Positions 16,504 through 24,902 of a stretch of DNA of 55,303 nucleotides are shown piece by piece. Source of the stretch: an uncultured Prevotella sp. (GTDB lineage: Bacteria; Bacteroidota; Bacteroidia; Bacteroidales; Bacteroidaceae); NCBI GenBank assembly GCA_944319935.1, contig CALUFM010000032.1:1-55303 (forward strand), written 5' to 3'. Below the pieces are notes generated by a model. The model did not search any database. It saw nothing but the letters and a program-made list of their open reading frames with translations, and had not been told where the DNA came from. A program made the translations under genes and the position numbers. Each line of letters starts with the position of its first letter. Positions within the stretch are counted from its first letter, which is position 1.

Positions 16504-16542
16504 TTCTTAATTCTTAATCCTTAATTCATAATTATAAAAGTT
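16504..16542. repeat. Short AT-rich heptamer array between sdhC and sdhA
   Basis: AATTCTTAATTCTTAATCC and following bases form a run of 7-base units of the AATTCAT type, seen again as mirrored arms at 43939-44059. Only one arm is visible here. Confidence 0.6.
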
Positions 16543-18525
16543 ATGGCAAAGCAAATCAATTCCAAGATACCAGAGGGACCGATAGCTGAGAAATGGACCA
16601 ACTACAAGGCTCACCAGCGTCTCGTCAACCCGAAGAACAAACTGAAGTTGGACGTCATCGTCGTGGGCACCGGACTGGCCGGAGCCTCTGCCGCGGCCTC
16701 TCTCGGCGAGATGGGCTTCAACGTCCTCAACTTCTGCATACAAGACTCTCCCCGCCGCGCGCACTCCATCGCCGCGCAGGGAGGCATCAACGCCGCCAAG
16801 AACTACCAGAACGACGGCGACTCCATCTACCGCCTGTTCTACGACACGGTGAAGGGCGGCGACTACCGCGCCCGCGAGGCCAACGTCTACCGTCTGGCCG
16901 AAGTGTCTAACAACATCATCGACCAGTGCGTGGCCCAGGGCGTACCGTTCGCCCGCGAGTACGGCGGCATGCTCGCCAACCGCTCGTTCGGCGGCGCGCA
17001 GGTTTCGCGTACGTTCTACGCCAAGGGACAGACGGGCCAGCAGCTCCTGCTCGGCGCGTACTCGGCGTTGAGCCGCCAGGTTCACACCGGCCGCGTAAAG
17101 CTCTACACACGCTACGAGATGGAAGACGTTGTCATAGTTGACGGCCGCGCCCGCGGCATCATCGCCAAGAACCTCGTGACAGGCAAGCTCGAGCGTTTCT
17201 CGGCCAACGCCGTCGTCATAGCTACCGGCGGATACGGCAACACATACTTCCTCTCGACCAACGCCATGGGCTGCAACTGCACCGCCGCAATGGCATGCTA
17301 CCGCAAGGGAGCTTACTTCGCCAACCCGTCTTACGTGCAGATCCACCCGACCTGCATCCCCGTACACGGCGACAACCAGTCGAAGCTGACGCTCATGTCA
17401 GAGTCTCTGCGCAACGACGGCCGCATCTGGGTGCCCAAGAAGCTTGAGGACGCCAAGGCACTGCAGCGCGGAGAGAAGAAGGGCAGCGACATTCCCGAGG
17501 AAGACCGCGACTACTACCTGGAGCGCAGGTATCCGGCATTCGGCAACCTTGTGCCCCGTGACGTGGCCAGCCGCGCCGCCAAGGAGCGTTGCGACAAGGG
17601 CTACGGCGTCAACAACACCGGCCTGGCCGTGTTCCTGGACTTCTCCGAGAGCATCGAGCGTCTCGGCATCGACGTCGTGCTGCAGCGTTACGGCAACCTG
17701 TTTGACATGTACGAGGAAATCACCGACGTCAACCCGGGCGAGCTTGCCAACGAAATCAACGGCGTGAAATACTACAACCCGATGATGATCTACCCCGCAA
17801 TCCACTACACCATGGGCGGCATCTGGGTTGACTACGAACTGATGACCAGCATCGAAGGACTCTTCGCCATCGGCGAGTGCAACTTCTCCGACCACGGAGC
17901 CAACCGCCTCGGCGCGTCAGCCCTCATGCAGGGCCTGGCCGACGGATACTTCGTGCTGCCTTACACAATCCAGAACTACCTGGCCGACCAGTCAATCTGG
18001 CCCCGCATCTCGACAGACCTGCCCGAGTTCGAGGAGGCCGAGAAGGGCGTACAGAAGGAAATCGACCGCCTCATGGGCATACAGGGCAAACGCTCGGTAG
18101 ACTCAATCCACAAGGAGCTTGGCCACATCATGTGGGAGCATGTGGGCATGGGCCGCACAGCCGAAGGCCTGAAGGAAGGACTTGAGATGATCAAGAAAAT
18201 ACGCAAGGAGTTCGAGACCAACCTCTTCATCCCCGGTTCCAAGGAAGGCCTTAACACCGAGCTTGACAAGGCAATCCACCTGCGCGACTTCATCACCATG
18301 GGCGAACTCATCGCTTACGACGCCCTGTCACGCAACGAGTCGTGCGGCGGCCACTTCCGCGAGGAGTACCAGACGGAGGAAGGCGAGGCCAAGCGCGACG
18401 ACGAGAACTTCTTCTACGTAGGCTGCTGGGAGTATCAGGGAAGCGACGAGAAAGCTCCCGAACTCATCAAGGAGCCGCTCCACTATGAGGCAATCAAGGT
18501 TCAAACACGTAACTACAAGAATTAG
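16543..18525 (+). CDS. sdhA: Succinate dehydrogenase/fumarate reductase flavoprotein subunit
   Basis: A 660-residue FAD-containing catalytic subunit interconverting fumarate and succinate. The nucleotide-binding fold is [21 protein letters not shown]. The covalent FAD attachment region is [20 protein letters not shown] (histidine), and the dicarboxylate site includes [11 protein letters not shown] and [31 protein letters not shown] is the conserved C-terminal part of the FAD domain, followed by the helical domain. Length suits the b558 class. Its TAG stop overlaps the first bases of a family 3 array, and a four-helix-bundle gene separates it from sdhB. Confidence 0.97.
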   Translation: MAKQINSKIPEGPIAEKWTNYKAHQRLVNPKNKLKLDVIVVGTGLAGASAAASLGEMGFNVLNFCIQDSPRRAHSIAAQGGINAAKNYQNDGDSIYRLFYDTVKGGDYRAREANVYRLAEVSNNIIDQCVAQGVPFAREYGGMLANRSFGGAQVSRTFYAKGQTGQQLLLGAYSALSRQVHTGRVKLYTRYEMEDVVIVDGRARGIIAKNLVTGKLERFSANAVVIATGGYGNTYFLSTNAMGCNCTAAMACYRKGAYFANPSYVQIHPTCIPVHGDNQSKLTLMSESLRNDGRIWVPKKLEDAKALQRGEKKGSDIPEEDRDYYLERRYPAFGNLVPRDVASRAAKERCDKGYGVNNTGLAVFLDFSESIERLGIDVVLQRYGNLFDMYEEITDVNPGELANEINGVKYYNPMMIYPAIHYTMGGIWVDYELMTSIEGLFAIGECNFSDHGANRLGASALMQGLADGYFVLPYTIQNYLADQSIWPRISTDLPEFEEAEKGVQKEIDRLMGIQGKRSVDSIHKELGHIMWEHVGMGRTAEGLKEGLEMIKKIRKEFETNLFIPGSKEGLNTELDKAIHLRDFITMGELIAYDALSRNESCGGHFREEYQTEEGEAKRDDENFFYVGCWEYQGSDEKAPELIKEPLHYEAIKVQTRNYKN

Positions 18526-18585
18526 CAGACAAGCAGACGAGTGACGAGCAGACAAGGAGATTACTCTCATGCGTAGGCTCGTCCA
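18526..18585. repeat. Family 3 array, left arm of the element carrying the four-helix gene
   Basis: AGCAGACAAGCAGACGAGTG and ACGAGCAGACAAGGAGATTA repeat the arm and AAGGAGATT core seen in the ORF-less element at 15510-15614. The mirrored right arm follows at 19030-19077. Confidence 0.8.
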
Positions 18586-18679
18586 CCAGTCTGCAAAGCG
18601 TGACTGTTTATTTAAAATATAACAAATAAAGGCAAACAGGCATAGAGGCAGTCGATAAAGGCACATCCTTTGATTTGTT

Positions 18680-19048
18680 ATGAGAAATCATAAAGACCTG
18701 ATAGTATGGCAGAAAAGCATGGCGTTGGTAAAGCGTGTGTACGAAGTCACACGGGCGTTTCCGCACGAGGAGATGTTCGGCCTTACCTCACAGATGCGTC
18801 GTGCGGCGGTGTCCATACCGTCAAACATAGCTGAGGGATATGGCCGTATTTACGACAAGGAGCGTATCAACTTCCTTAGCATAGCTCTCGGTTCGGCTTC
18901 AGAGCTTGAAACCCAGCTCATGATAAGTGAAGACTTGGGGTTTACCGCCAATGGAGACAACGCTGAGTTGTCATCATTGAACAATGAAGTGATACGCATG
19001 TTGACGTCGCTCATTAAAGGTATACGCGGAGACAAATCTCCTTGTTGA
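18680..19048 (+). CDS. Four-helix-bundle (S23/Avd-like) protein, short form
   Basis: A 122-residue member of the 23S-rRNA-intervening-sequence protein family. The diagnostic start [20 protein letters not shown] is followed by [30 protein letters not shown] and the third and fourth helices [21 protein letters not shown] and [18 protein letters not shown]. Such proteins form small basic bundles and are thought to bind nucleic acid; none has a known enzyme activity. The gene interrupts an otherwise normal succinate dehydrogenase operon in the same direction. Its last residues (GDKSPC) and stop codon lie in the right arm of the surrounding family 3 element. No promoter was seen; it is probably transcribed with the operon. 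Confidence 0.9.
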   Translation: MRNHKDLIVWQKSMALVKRVYEVTRAFPHEEMFGLTSQMRRAAVSIPSNIAEGYGRIYDKERINFLSIALGSASELETQLMISEDLGFTANGDNAELSSLNNEVIRMLTSLIKGIRGDKSPC

Positions 19049-19077
19049 CTTGTCTACTGGTCTGCTTGTCACTAAAA
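19030..19077. repeat. Family 3 array, right arm of the element carrying the four-helix gene
   Basis: GAGACAAATCTCCTTGTTGA then CTTGTCTACTGGTCTGCTTG mirror the left arm at 18526-18585, with the shared inner core AAATCTCC. It ends eleven bases before the sdhB start codon. Confidence 0.8.
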
Positions 19078-19088
19078 AATTAAAACAG

Positions 19089-19844
19089 ATGGAGAAAAAT
19101 ATAAGTTTCACGCTGAAGGTCTGGCGTCAGAACGGACCGAAGGCAAAAGGTCATTTTGACACGTTCGAGATGAAGGACATCCCAACGGACACGTCGTTCC
19201 TCGAAATGTTGGACATCCTCAACGAGCAGCTCATAGAGAGCGGCAAGGAGCCGTTCGTCTTCGACCACGACTGCCGTGAGGGCATCTGCGGCATGTGTTC
19301 GCTCTACATCAACGGCCATCCCCACGGCCCGGCTACGGGAGCTACCACCTGCCAGCTCTACATGCGCCGCTTCAACGACGGCGACGTAATCACCGTTGAG
19401 CCGTGGCGTTCGGCCGCGTTCCCCGTAATCAAGGACTGCATGGTTGACCGCGGCGCGTTCGACAAAATCATCCAGGCCGGCGGATACGTAAGCGTGCGCA
19501 CCGGACAGCCCCAGGACGCCAACGCCATCCTCATACCGAAGGAGGCCGCCGACGAGGCCATGGACTGCGCTACGTGCATCGGTTGCGGAGCGTGCGTGGC
19601 AGCCTGCAAGAACGGCTCTGCGATGCTCTTCGTCAGCTCAAAGGTCAGCCAGCTCGCCCTGCTGCCCCAGGGACGCCCCGAGGCCGCAAAGCGCGCAAAG
19701 GCGATGGTCATGAAGATGGAGGAGCTTGGCTTCGGCAACTGCACCAACACCCGCGCTTGCGAGGCCGAGTGCCCGAAGAACGAGTCAATAGCCAACATCG
19801 CCCGACTGAACCGCGAGTTCATCAAGGCTAAGCTGAACGACTAA
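19089..19844 (+). CDS. sdhB: Succinate dehydrogenase/fumarate reductase iron-sulfur subunit
   Basis: A 251-residue electron-transfer subunit with three Fe-S clusters. The [2Fe-2S] ferredoxin-like motif is [16 protein letters not shown]. The two ferredoxin-type clusters use [20 protein letters not shown] and [15 protein letters not shown]. The start [12 protein letters not shown] at 19089 follows an A-rich leader and fits family length; an upstream in-frame ATG at 19050 would translate the array arm. A strong terminator follows, so the operon is sdhC-sdhA-(four-helix gene)-sdhB. Confidence 0.97.
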   Translation: MEKNISFTLKVWRQNGPKAKGHFDTFEMKDIPTDTSFLEMLDILNEQLIESGKEPFVFDHDCREGICGMCSLYINGHPHGPATGATTCQLYMRRFNDGDVITVEPWRSAAFPVIKDCMVDRGAFDKIIQAGGYVSVRTGQPQDANAILIPKEAADEAMDCATCIGCGACVAACKNGSAMLFVSSKVSQLALLPQGRPEAAKRAKAMVMKMEELGFGNCTNTRACEAECPKNESIANIARLNREFIKAKLND

Positions 19845-19886
19845 TAGTTTTTCATAATTGTAAATTAACAAGGTTGATAAATTTCG

Positions 19887-19921
19887 TGGCGGTGCGCAGT
19901 GATGTGCGCCGCCATTTTTTT
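19887..19921 (+). terminator. Intrinsic terminator of the frd/sdh operon
   Basis: A 12-base-pair stem (TGGCGGTGCGCA with TGTGCGCCGCCA, some G-T pairs), GTGA loop and an immediate run of seven T. This is a textbook intrinsic terminator 43 bases after sdhB. Confidence 0.9.
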
Positions 19922-19967
19922 GCCTTTTGCCGCCGGCGCGCGCAGGGGGCGGCGTTTTGCGTGGTGG

Positions 19968-20053
19968 AACGCGGCCTTGCGCATGCCGAAAGGCCGCGTT
20001 TCGGGCGGCAAGGGGCCGTGTGGCGCAACTTGTTGGCTGCCAGGCTGTTGCGC
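19968..20053. repeat. GC-rich hairpin repeats before hsp20
   Basis: One hairpin pairs AACGCGGCCTT (19968-19978) with AAGGCCGCGTT (19990-20000). A second, at 20025-20053, starts GCAACTTGTTGGCTGCC and ends GGCTGTTGCGC; it recurs with two changes at 45594-45622. No gene is supported in 19922-20160. Confidence 0.65.
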
Positions 20054-20165
20054 GCGGTGCCGTGGCTGGTGGCCTGAATGGTGGCGTGTCAGGGAGTTGT
20101 TTTTGACGTTTTGTCATTAAAAGTATGTTAGAATGATTAAAATATTTAAGTTTTCCTGACTATAT

Positions 20166-20181
20166 GTCACCGTGGCGTGAC
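20166..20181. promoter_or_regulatory. Inverted repeat upstream of the sigma-54-like promoter
   Basis: GTCAC, six bases, GTGAC. Two further TGTC words follow (TTGTCG, CTGTCA) before the -24 element. It is a possible activator or repressor site but short, and no regulator gene is adjacent. Confidence 0.35.
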
Positions 20182-20201
20182 TTTTTGTCGAAAACTGTCA
20201 A

Positions 20202-20216
20202 TGGCACGGATATTGC
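20202..20216 (+). promoter_or_regulatory. Sigma-54-type promoter for hsp20
   Basis: TGGCACGGATATTGC matches the -24/-12 consensus TGGCAC-N5-TTGC with the required ten bases between GG and GC. The expected transcript starts near 20228 and reaches the Hsp20 start codon at 20337. No TAnnTTTG box competes in this interval. Confidence 0.75.
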
Positions 20217-20322
20217 CTCATGGTGGGTGAAGGCCGCGAGCGAAAGCGAGGGGCCGGCCAGGCAGCCGAGGCCCGCAAGGGCGGAGGTTGACGGCAGACA
20301 AAAAGAAAGGACTAAAAAATTA

Positions 20323-20328
20323 AGGAGG
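20323..20328 (+). promoter_or_regulatory. Strong Shine-Dalgarno site for hsp20
   Basis: AGGAGG, eight bases before the ATG at 20337. Such sites are rare in this phylum and in this window. It decides the start in favour of the ATG rather than the in-frame TTG at 20331, which is too close. Confidence 0.75.
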
Positions 20329-20336
20329 ATTTGATT

Positions 20337-20762
20337 ATGTTACCAGTATTGAACAGAAACACATGGATGCCTGAAGTGTTCAACGATTTCTTCGACAACG
20401 ATTTCATGTTGCGGCCCAACGCCACGGCTCCGGCCATCAACGTTAAGGAAACCGACAGCGAGTACACCGTAGAGCTTGCCGCACCGGGCCTGAAGAAGGA
20501 GGATTTCAACGTCAACATCGACAAAAGCGGCAACCTGCACATCCACATGGAGAGCAAGCACGAGCAGAAGAACGAGGACAAGAAGAGCCACTACCTGCGC
20601 CGCGAGTTCTCATACTCGAAGTACGAGCAGACGCTGCTCCTGCCTGACGACGTTGACAAGGAGAAAATTGAGGCCAAGGTCAACGACGGCGTCCTGACGG
20701 TCAACCTGCCGAAGATGGCCCGCAAGGAAGAGGAAGCCATGAAGCGGATTGAAGTGAAATAA
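20337..20762 (+). CDS. Small heat shock protein, Hsp20 family
   Basis: A 141-residue holdase chaperone binding unfolding proteins without ATP. The alpha-crystallin domain spans about residues 32-130 (APAINVKETDSEYTVELAAP, GLKKEDFNVNIDKSGNLHIH, YSKYEQTLLLPDDVDKEKI) and ends with the conserved GVLTVNLPKMARK. The N-terminal arm LPVLNRNTWMPEVFNDFFDN is typical of Bacteroidetes members. It stands alone after a terminator and before an inverted array. Upstream is a sigma-54-type promoter, so expression may depend on an enhancer-binding activator rather than the housekeeping sigma factor. Confidence 0.95.
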   Translation: MLPVLNRNTWMPEVFNDFFDNDFMLRPNATAPAINVKETDSEYTVELAAPGLKKEDFNVNIDKSGNLHIHMESKHEQKNEDKKSHYLRREFSYSKYEQTLLLPDDVDKEKIEAKVNDGVLTVNLPKMARKEEEAMKRIEVK

Positions 20763-20774
20763 AGGCACTTTTAA

Positions 20775-21049
20775 TGGTAAAAAGGTTAAAAGGTAAAAAA
20801 GTAAAAGACCCTTTTTGAAGGTAAAAAGGTAAAACAGTAAAAAGGTAAAAGGCACTTTTGAAGGTAAAAAGGCCTGCGGCTTTACGCAAAAGTATATTTA
20901 AAGCCCCCGCGCTTGTTTGCAAGCGCGGGGGCTTTTGTCGCTTCTGCCAATCGTGTTTTGCCATTTTCCCCGTTTCATTTTTTTCATCTTTTCTCCCAAT
21001 CCGCGTTTTTTTACCTTTTTACTGTTTTACCTTTTTACCTTTCAAAAGG
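20775..21049. repeat. Mirrored 8-base-unit array around a terminator hairpin
   Basis: Units of the AGGTAAAA type (AGGTTAAA, CAGTAAAA) run at 20775-20877. They return as reverse complement TTTTTACC, TTTTTACTG, TTTTACC at about 21006-21049. Between the arms lie the 16-base-pair terminator stem and an AT-rich stretch. No gene is supported in 20763-21099. Confidence 0.8.
20900..20935. terminator. Strong hairpin terminator after hsp20
   Basis: A perfect 16-base stem (AAAGCCCCCGCGCTTG with CAAGCGCGGGGGCTTT) and four-base loop TTTG. A or T runs on both sides would allow it to work in either direction. Confidence 0.8.
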
Positions 21050-21083
21050 CTCTTTTTGCTCTTAAAAATTCCCCTTTTCTTCG

Positions 21084-21091
21084 TATCTTTG
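21084..21091 (+). promoter_or_regulatory. -7 box of the MATE gene
   Basis: TATCTTTG is a perfect TAnnTTTG and ends only eight bases before the ATG at 21100, which predicts a leaderless or nearly leaderless mRNA. A TTTG at 21055-21058 is 25 bases upstream, longer than usual. Confidence 0.65.
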
Positions 21092-21099
21092 CACCCATT

Positions 21100-22446
21100 A
21101 TGGCTTTGACATACTCAAGATTCAGGACGCGCTACGGCGCGCTGGTGTCCCTCGGGCTGCCCATCGTGGTGGGGCAGATAGGCAACGTAGTGCTGGGTTT
21201 CGCCGACACGCTCATGGTCGGCCACCATTCCATGCAGGAGCTGGCCGCCGCCAGCTTCGTCAACACCATGTTCACGCTCGTCGTCCTGTTCGCCACGGGC
21301 TTCTCTTACGGCCTCACGCCCGTTGTGGGCGGCCTGTTCGGGCGCGGCGAGACGGGGCGCATAGGCGGGGCGGTGAAGAACAGCCTCGCGGCCAACATGG
21401 CCCTTTCGGCCGTCCTCGTGGCCGTGTGCGTGGTGTTCTGCCTTAACATCCACCGCTTCGGCCAGCCCGAAGAGCTGCTGCCCCTGATGCGCCCTTACCT
21501 GTGGGTGAACATCGCCTCGCTGCCGTTCCTGTGCTGCTTCAACACGTTCAAGCAGTTCTTCGACGGCATCACCGACACGAAGACGCCCATGTTCGTCATC
21601 ATCTCCGGCAACCTGCTCAACATCTTCGGCAACTGGGTTCTAATCTACGGCGAGCTTGGCGCGCCTGAGCTGGGGCTTTTCGGTGCGGGTTTGTCCACGG
21701 CGTTCTCGCGCGTTGTCATGGCCGTGGCGTGCGTCCTGCTGTTTTTCCGTTATCGCCGCTACCGCGGCTTCAGCGCGGGTTACGCCGCCGGCCGCGTCAG
21801 CCGGGGCGAAGTCAGGCGGCTTGCCGGCCTCGGTTTCCCCGTCGCCCTGCAGATGGGCATGGAGACGGCGGCGTTCTCCCTGTCGGCCATCTTCGTGGGA
21901 TGGCTCGGCACTACGGCCTTGGCCGCCCACCAGGTGACGATCACCGTGTCGCAACTGCTCTACATGGTCAACAGCGGCATGGCCGCCGCCGTGGCCGTCC
22001 GCGTCAGCTATTTCGCCGGGCAGAAGGACTGGGCGTCCGTGCGCGACACCACCGCTTGCGGCCTGCGGCTCGTCCTGTCGATAGCCTTGGCCCTGGCCGT
22101 GCCCGTCTTCTTGGTACGCAACGTTGTCAGCCTGTGGTTCACTGACAGCCTCGAGGTGTGCGCCTTGGTGTCGGTCACGGTGTATCCGCTCATAGCCTAC
22201 CAAATCGGCGACGCCGTGCAGTACACCTTCGCCAACGCCCTGCGCGGCATAGAGTGCGTCCGCCCGATGATATGGATAGCCTTTTTCTCTTATTTCGTGG
22301 TGTCGCTGCCGCTGGGCTGGCTGCTCGGCATACATTTGGGTTACGGCCTGGTGGGCGTGTGGAGCGCGTTCCCCGTGTGCCTCACCACGGCCGGGCTGCT
22401 GTATTTCTGGTGCTTCCGCCGGCGTTTGAGGGAATTTCTAAAGTAG
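21100..22446 (+). CDS. MATE family multidrug/Na+ antiporter
   Basis: A 448-residue inner-membrane exporter with about twelve transmembrane helices in two six-helix halves. Typical segments are LVSLGLPIVVGQIGNVVLGF, DTLMVGHHSMQELAAASFVN, FNTFKQFFDGITDTKTPMFV and NIFGNWVLIYG in the first half, and FPVALQMGMETAAFSLSAIF, LAAHQVTITVSQLLYMVNSG and QIGDAVQYTFANALRG in the second. The start MALTYSRFRTRYG was chosen because the TAnnTTTG box ends just upstream; a longer reading frame from 20917 would cross promoter and terminator. The stop codon TAG lies in the first unit of the following array. Substrate is unknown. Confidence 0.93.
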   Translation: MALTYSRFRTRYGALVSLGLPIVVGQIGNVVLGFADTLMVGHHSMQELAAASFVNTMFTLVVLFATGFSYGLTPVVGGLFGRGETGRIGGAVKNSLAANMALSAVLVAVCVVFCLNIHRFGQPEELLPLMRPYLWVNIASLPFLCCFNTFKQFFDGITDTKTPMFVIISGNLLNIFGNWVLIYGELGAPELGLFGAGLSTAFSRVVMAVACVLLFFRYRRYRGFSAGYAAGRVSRGEVRRLAGLGFPVALQMGMETAAFSLSAIFVGWLGTTALAAHQVTITVSQLLYMVNSGMAAAVAVRVSYFAGQKDWASVRDTTACGLRLVLSIALALAVPVFLVRNVVSLWFTDSLEVCALVSVTVYPLIAYQIGDAVQYTFANALRGIECVRPMIWIAFFSYFVVSLPLGWLLGIHLGYGLVGVWSAFPVCLTTAGLLYFWCFRRRLREFLK

Positions 22447-22670
22447 TTAAAGGTAGTTAGAGCAGTTAACGCTCCCTGCGGTCGCTAAGTAGTTAAAGAC
22501 AAATGCCAAAGTCAGCAGACAAGTGACGAGCAGTCAGCAGACAAGCCTATTGGGCTTATCTGGCTCATCTGGCTTATTAGGCTTAAAAGCGGTCAGCGCA
22601 AGCAAACAAGGCATTTGACTTTAACTACTTAGCGACCGCAGGGAGCGTTAACTACTCTAACTACTTTTAA
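22440..22670. repeat. Mirrored family 1 element with nested family 3 and family 2 units
   Basis: The left arm AGTAGTTAAAGGTAGTTAG carries the variant module CGCTCCCTGCGGTCGCT. The right arm carries its exact mirror AGCGACCGCAGGGAGCG, a variant not seen in other elements. The loop holds AGCAGACAAGTGACGAGCAG (family 3) and CTATTGGGCTTATCTGGC (family 2). The first bases supply the stop codon of the MATE gene. Confidence 0.9.
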
Positions 22671-22687
22671 TATTGAAAAAAGAAAAT

Positions 22688-23944
22688 CTATCCCGCAGTT
22701 TTTCTGCAAACAAAAATCATGTGCCGCCCGTCTTCCGCCGTCGTGCCGAAGATGTAGGTGTCGCCGCCGTCGCGCAGTTTCAGCTTCTTGCGCAGTGCCT
22801 CCGCCGTCAGGGGGAAGTTCCTCACGCTTACGTTCGCCCTCTCCACGCCCGCCATGGCGGCCTTCAGTTCGCGCTTGTTCATCGTCGTGGCGGCGCGTAT
22901 GGCGAAGCCGCGGCCGGGGAACTGCGGCATCTCTTCGTGTGAAACGAACAGGTGGCTGTCGCGGCCTACCTGCCTTGCGGGGTGGCGTTGCTCCAAGAGG
23001 GCGAAGCATCCGGCCTTCATCAGCGATGCGTTAGGCTCGTAGATGAAGGTTGCGGCCGCCGGGTCTTGCGGTTGTGCGGTTGTGCGGTTGCGGGCTTCCG
23101 CGGCGGCGTTTGCCGCCTCTTCGGGCGTGAACGAGAACGTCTGGCCGTCGTTCACGCAGTAAATCCTTTCTATCCCGGTGTACTTCCTTGACATGACGAG
23201 CAGCAGTTCCTTGCACTCGTTGCCCGCCGACACGATGTGGACTTCGCCCACCTGCGCCCCCATGTCGGCCGCGGCCTTGCGCCAGTCGAGCATGGGCGAT
23301 AGCTTGAGCATCACGTAGTCGGCCTTTTCGAGCAGCGTATCCCTCATCGCCGTGACGTCAGGCGTGCAGTCGCTGATGGCGAACGTGCGCCCGCCGGCGG
23401 CGTCGCGGCGCGCCGGGTCGGCGTAAATCATCGTGGCATGGCCTGTGGCTTCGATAATTTGCGTACAATCGCCGCAAACCACCTCGGCCTGGGTCAGTCC
23501 CAGCCGCGCCATGTTGTGCCGTGAGATGTCGCACAAATGGCTCTGCCGCTCTATGTAGACGGCCTTGCCGAACACTTGCGCCATGTAAGAGAAGTCAACG
23601 CCGAAGCCGCCCGTCAGGTCGATTAGGGTGGTGGGGGCGTGCGGTCCTGCGGTTGCTGTGGGCTGCGGTTGTCGGGTTGCGGGTAGTTCCGCGGCGAGGC
23701 GGCGCGCCACGTCGGCCTTGTAAGTGGCCGTCTGCTGTGACGAGCATTGCTCCATCGAGATGTGCGGCGGGTATATTATGCCGTCGGTGGCGGCCCACTG
23801 CGGCAGCTTTGCGCGCGCCCTCTGGCGTCCCGCGATTTGCTCCAAGGCGTATGGCAGGTCGATGTCCTTGCGCCCGGCGTGGCGCAGGGCGAGGGCGCGC
23901 ACGTCGCCGTCAAGGTTTTGCGAGATGAATTCTTCGGTGGTCAT
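22688..23944 (-). CDS. SAM-dependent methyltransferase with THUMP-like domain
   Basis: A 418-residue protein conserved in Bacteroidetes. After a helical N-terminal region (QNLDGDVRALALRHAGRKDI), residues about 150-260 form a class I methyltransferase: LIDLTGGFGVDFSYMAQVFG binds S-adenosylmethionine, AVYIERQSHLCDISRHN is the acidic-loop strand, and ATMIYADPARRDAAGGRTFA gives a DPAR motif in the catalytic position. The C-terminal part (about 330-418, SLMKAGCFALLEQR to YIFGTTAEDGRHMIFVCRK) resembles the THUMP-like domain named in these proteins. The target is probably RNA but unknown. The start at 23944 was preferred because the longer frame adds residues translated from an array arm. Confidence 0.85.
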   Translation of the reverse strand: MTTEEFISQNLDGDVRALALRHAGRKDIDLPYALEQIAGRQRARAKLPQWAATDGIIYPPHISMEQCSSQQTATYKADVARRLAAELPATRQPQPTATAGPHAPTTLIDLTGGFGVDFSYMAQVFGKAVYIERQSHLCDISRHNMARLGLTQAEVVCGDCTQIIEATGHATMIYADPARRDAAGGRTFAISDCTPDVTAMRDTLLEKADYVMLKLSPMLDWRKAAADMGAQVGEVHIVSAGNECKELLLVMSRKYTGIERIYCVNDGQTFSFTPEEAANAAAEARNRTTAQPQDPAAATFIYEPNASLMKAGCFALLEQRHPARQVGRDSHLFVSHEEMPQFPGRGFAIRAATTMNKRELKAAMAGVERANVSVRNFPLTAEALRKKLKLRDGGDTYIFGTTAEDGRHMIFVCRKTAG

Positions 23945-23956
23945 GTTGTTTTTCAA

Positions 23957-24178
23957 GAATTTACAGAAGTTAAAGAAGTTATCGCTCACTGCGTTCGCTT
24001 AGAAGTTAAAGCCATTACTTTTGTGATTTGTAAAAGCGTATCATGACGGCCAATCTGATTTAAACTACTGACAGCCCACCCGAACCAGGCATGCGCCCAT
24101 TAGCTACCGAAAAAGCACTTGGCTTTAACTTCTAAGCGAACGCAGTGAGCGATAACTTCTCTAACTTCTTTAAATTCC
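23957..24178. repeat. Mirrored family 1 element with REP-like module
   Basis: The left arm CAGAAGTTAAAGAAGTTA, module TCGCTCACTGCGTTCGCTTA and AGAAGTTAAAGCCATTAC are mirrored at 24123-24178 by GGCTTTAACTTCTAAGCG, AACGCAGTGAGCGATAAC and TTCTCTAACTTC. The loop of about 110 bases shows nothing I recognise. It lies between the dipeptidase and methyltransferase genes. Confidence 0.88.
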
Positions 24179-24190
24179 TTTTGAGATGCT

Positions 24191-24871
24191 TTATTTGATG
24201 ACTTTGTAGTATTTCTTCGCCGTGGCCCTTGATATGAAGTTGAAGTGCCACCACTCCGTCCTCAGCGGCCTGAAGCCGGCGTAGCGCATCACCTCGCGCA
24301 GCAGCCGGCGGTTCTCCTGCGCCTGCCGGCTGATGCGCCCCTGGCTCACGAGGGCGTCCTCCTTGTCGATGTGCGCCGCGCTGCCCATGTAGTCTATTTT
24401 CGTGCCCATGTCGAGCGTGTCGCCGTCGAGGGTGCATAGCGTCAGGTCAACGGCCATGCCGTAGTTGTGGAGGCCGCCTCCGCGCGCCGGGTTGCTCACG
24501 TAGAAGTACTTGGGCGTGTTCTTCACCTTGTCCCACATCTTCTGCTGTATGCTCATGGGGCGCGCCGCGTCATACACTTTCAGGCTGAGGTCGGGCCTTA
24601 GCTGCTTCAGCCTCGCCTGCGCCTTGGCCAGCGCGGCGGCGGCCTTGGGGTTCAGGTAGGCGCGCGTCAGGTCGGTGTAAAGCACCTCGCCCGTGAAGTT
24701 GTCAGCCCTCGAGTACATCAGGCTGACCCGTATTGACGAGTCTTTCTGCTGTACGTCCACCATGCCCTGCCGCTCCATCGACAGTTCCGTCTTGCCCTTT
24801 TGCAGCATCCGCTGCGCCGTGGCCGCCGTCAGGCATAGCGCGGCGGCGATGATTGCGAGTATCTGTTTCAT
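24191..24871 (-). CDS. D-alanyl-D-alanine dipeptidase, VanX/DdpX-like (peptidase M15D)
   Basis: A 226-residue exported zinc dipeptidase. Residues 1-19 (MKQILAIIAAALCLTAATA) form the signal peptide. The zinc site is GGLHNYGMAVDLTL (SxHxxGxAxD-type His and Asp) and RTEWWHFNF (catalytic Glu and third ligand His). SLKVYDAARPMSIQQKMWDK carries the Arg that stabilises the transition state in this family. A TAnnTTTG box lies 24 bases upstream of the ATG at 24871, which rejects the longer in-frame start at 25063. With no vanHA-like genes nearby, a role in peptidoglycan recycling or nutrition is more likely than vancomycin resistance. Confidence 0.9.
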   Translation of the reverse strand: MKQILAIIAAALCLTAATAQRMLQKGKTELSMERQGMVDVQQKDSSIRVSLMYSRADNFTGEVLYTDLTRAYLNPKAAAALAKAQARLKQLRPDLSLKVYDAARPMSIQQKMWDKVKNTPKYFYVSNPARGGGLHNYGMAVDLTLCTLDGDTLDMGTKIDYMGSAAHIDKEDALVSQGRISRQAQENRRLLREVMRYAGFRPLRTEWWHFNFISRATAKKYYKVIK

Positions 24872-24894
24872 GCTGTGATGTTTTGTTGTGTGTG

Positions 24895-24902
24895 CAAAAA
24901 TA
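24895..24902 (-). promoter_or_regulatory. -7 box of the dipeptidase gene
   Basis: The minus strand reads TATTTTTG, a perfect TAnnTTTG, 24 bases before the start codon. The divergent gap 24872-25240 otherwise holds GC-rich sequence without a supported gene. Confidence 0.65.

Noticed and set aside
20917..21099. Longer N-terminus for the MATE protein
   Set aside because: The extension would cross a terminator stem, an array arm and the -7 box; the ATG at 21100 fits family length.
24191..24871. Vancomycin-resistance vanX
   Set aside because: Catalytic motifs fit the family, but no vanH, vanA or regulators are present; stand-alone homologues are common in Gram-negative bacteria.
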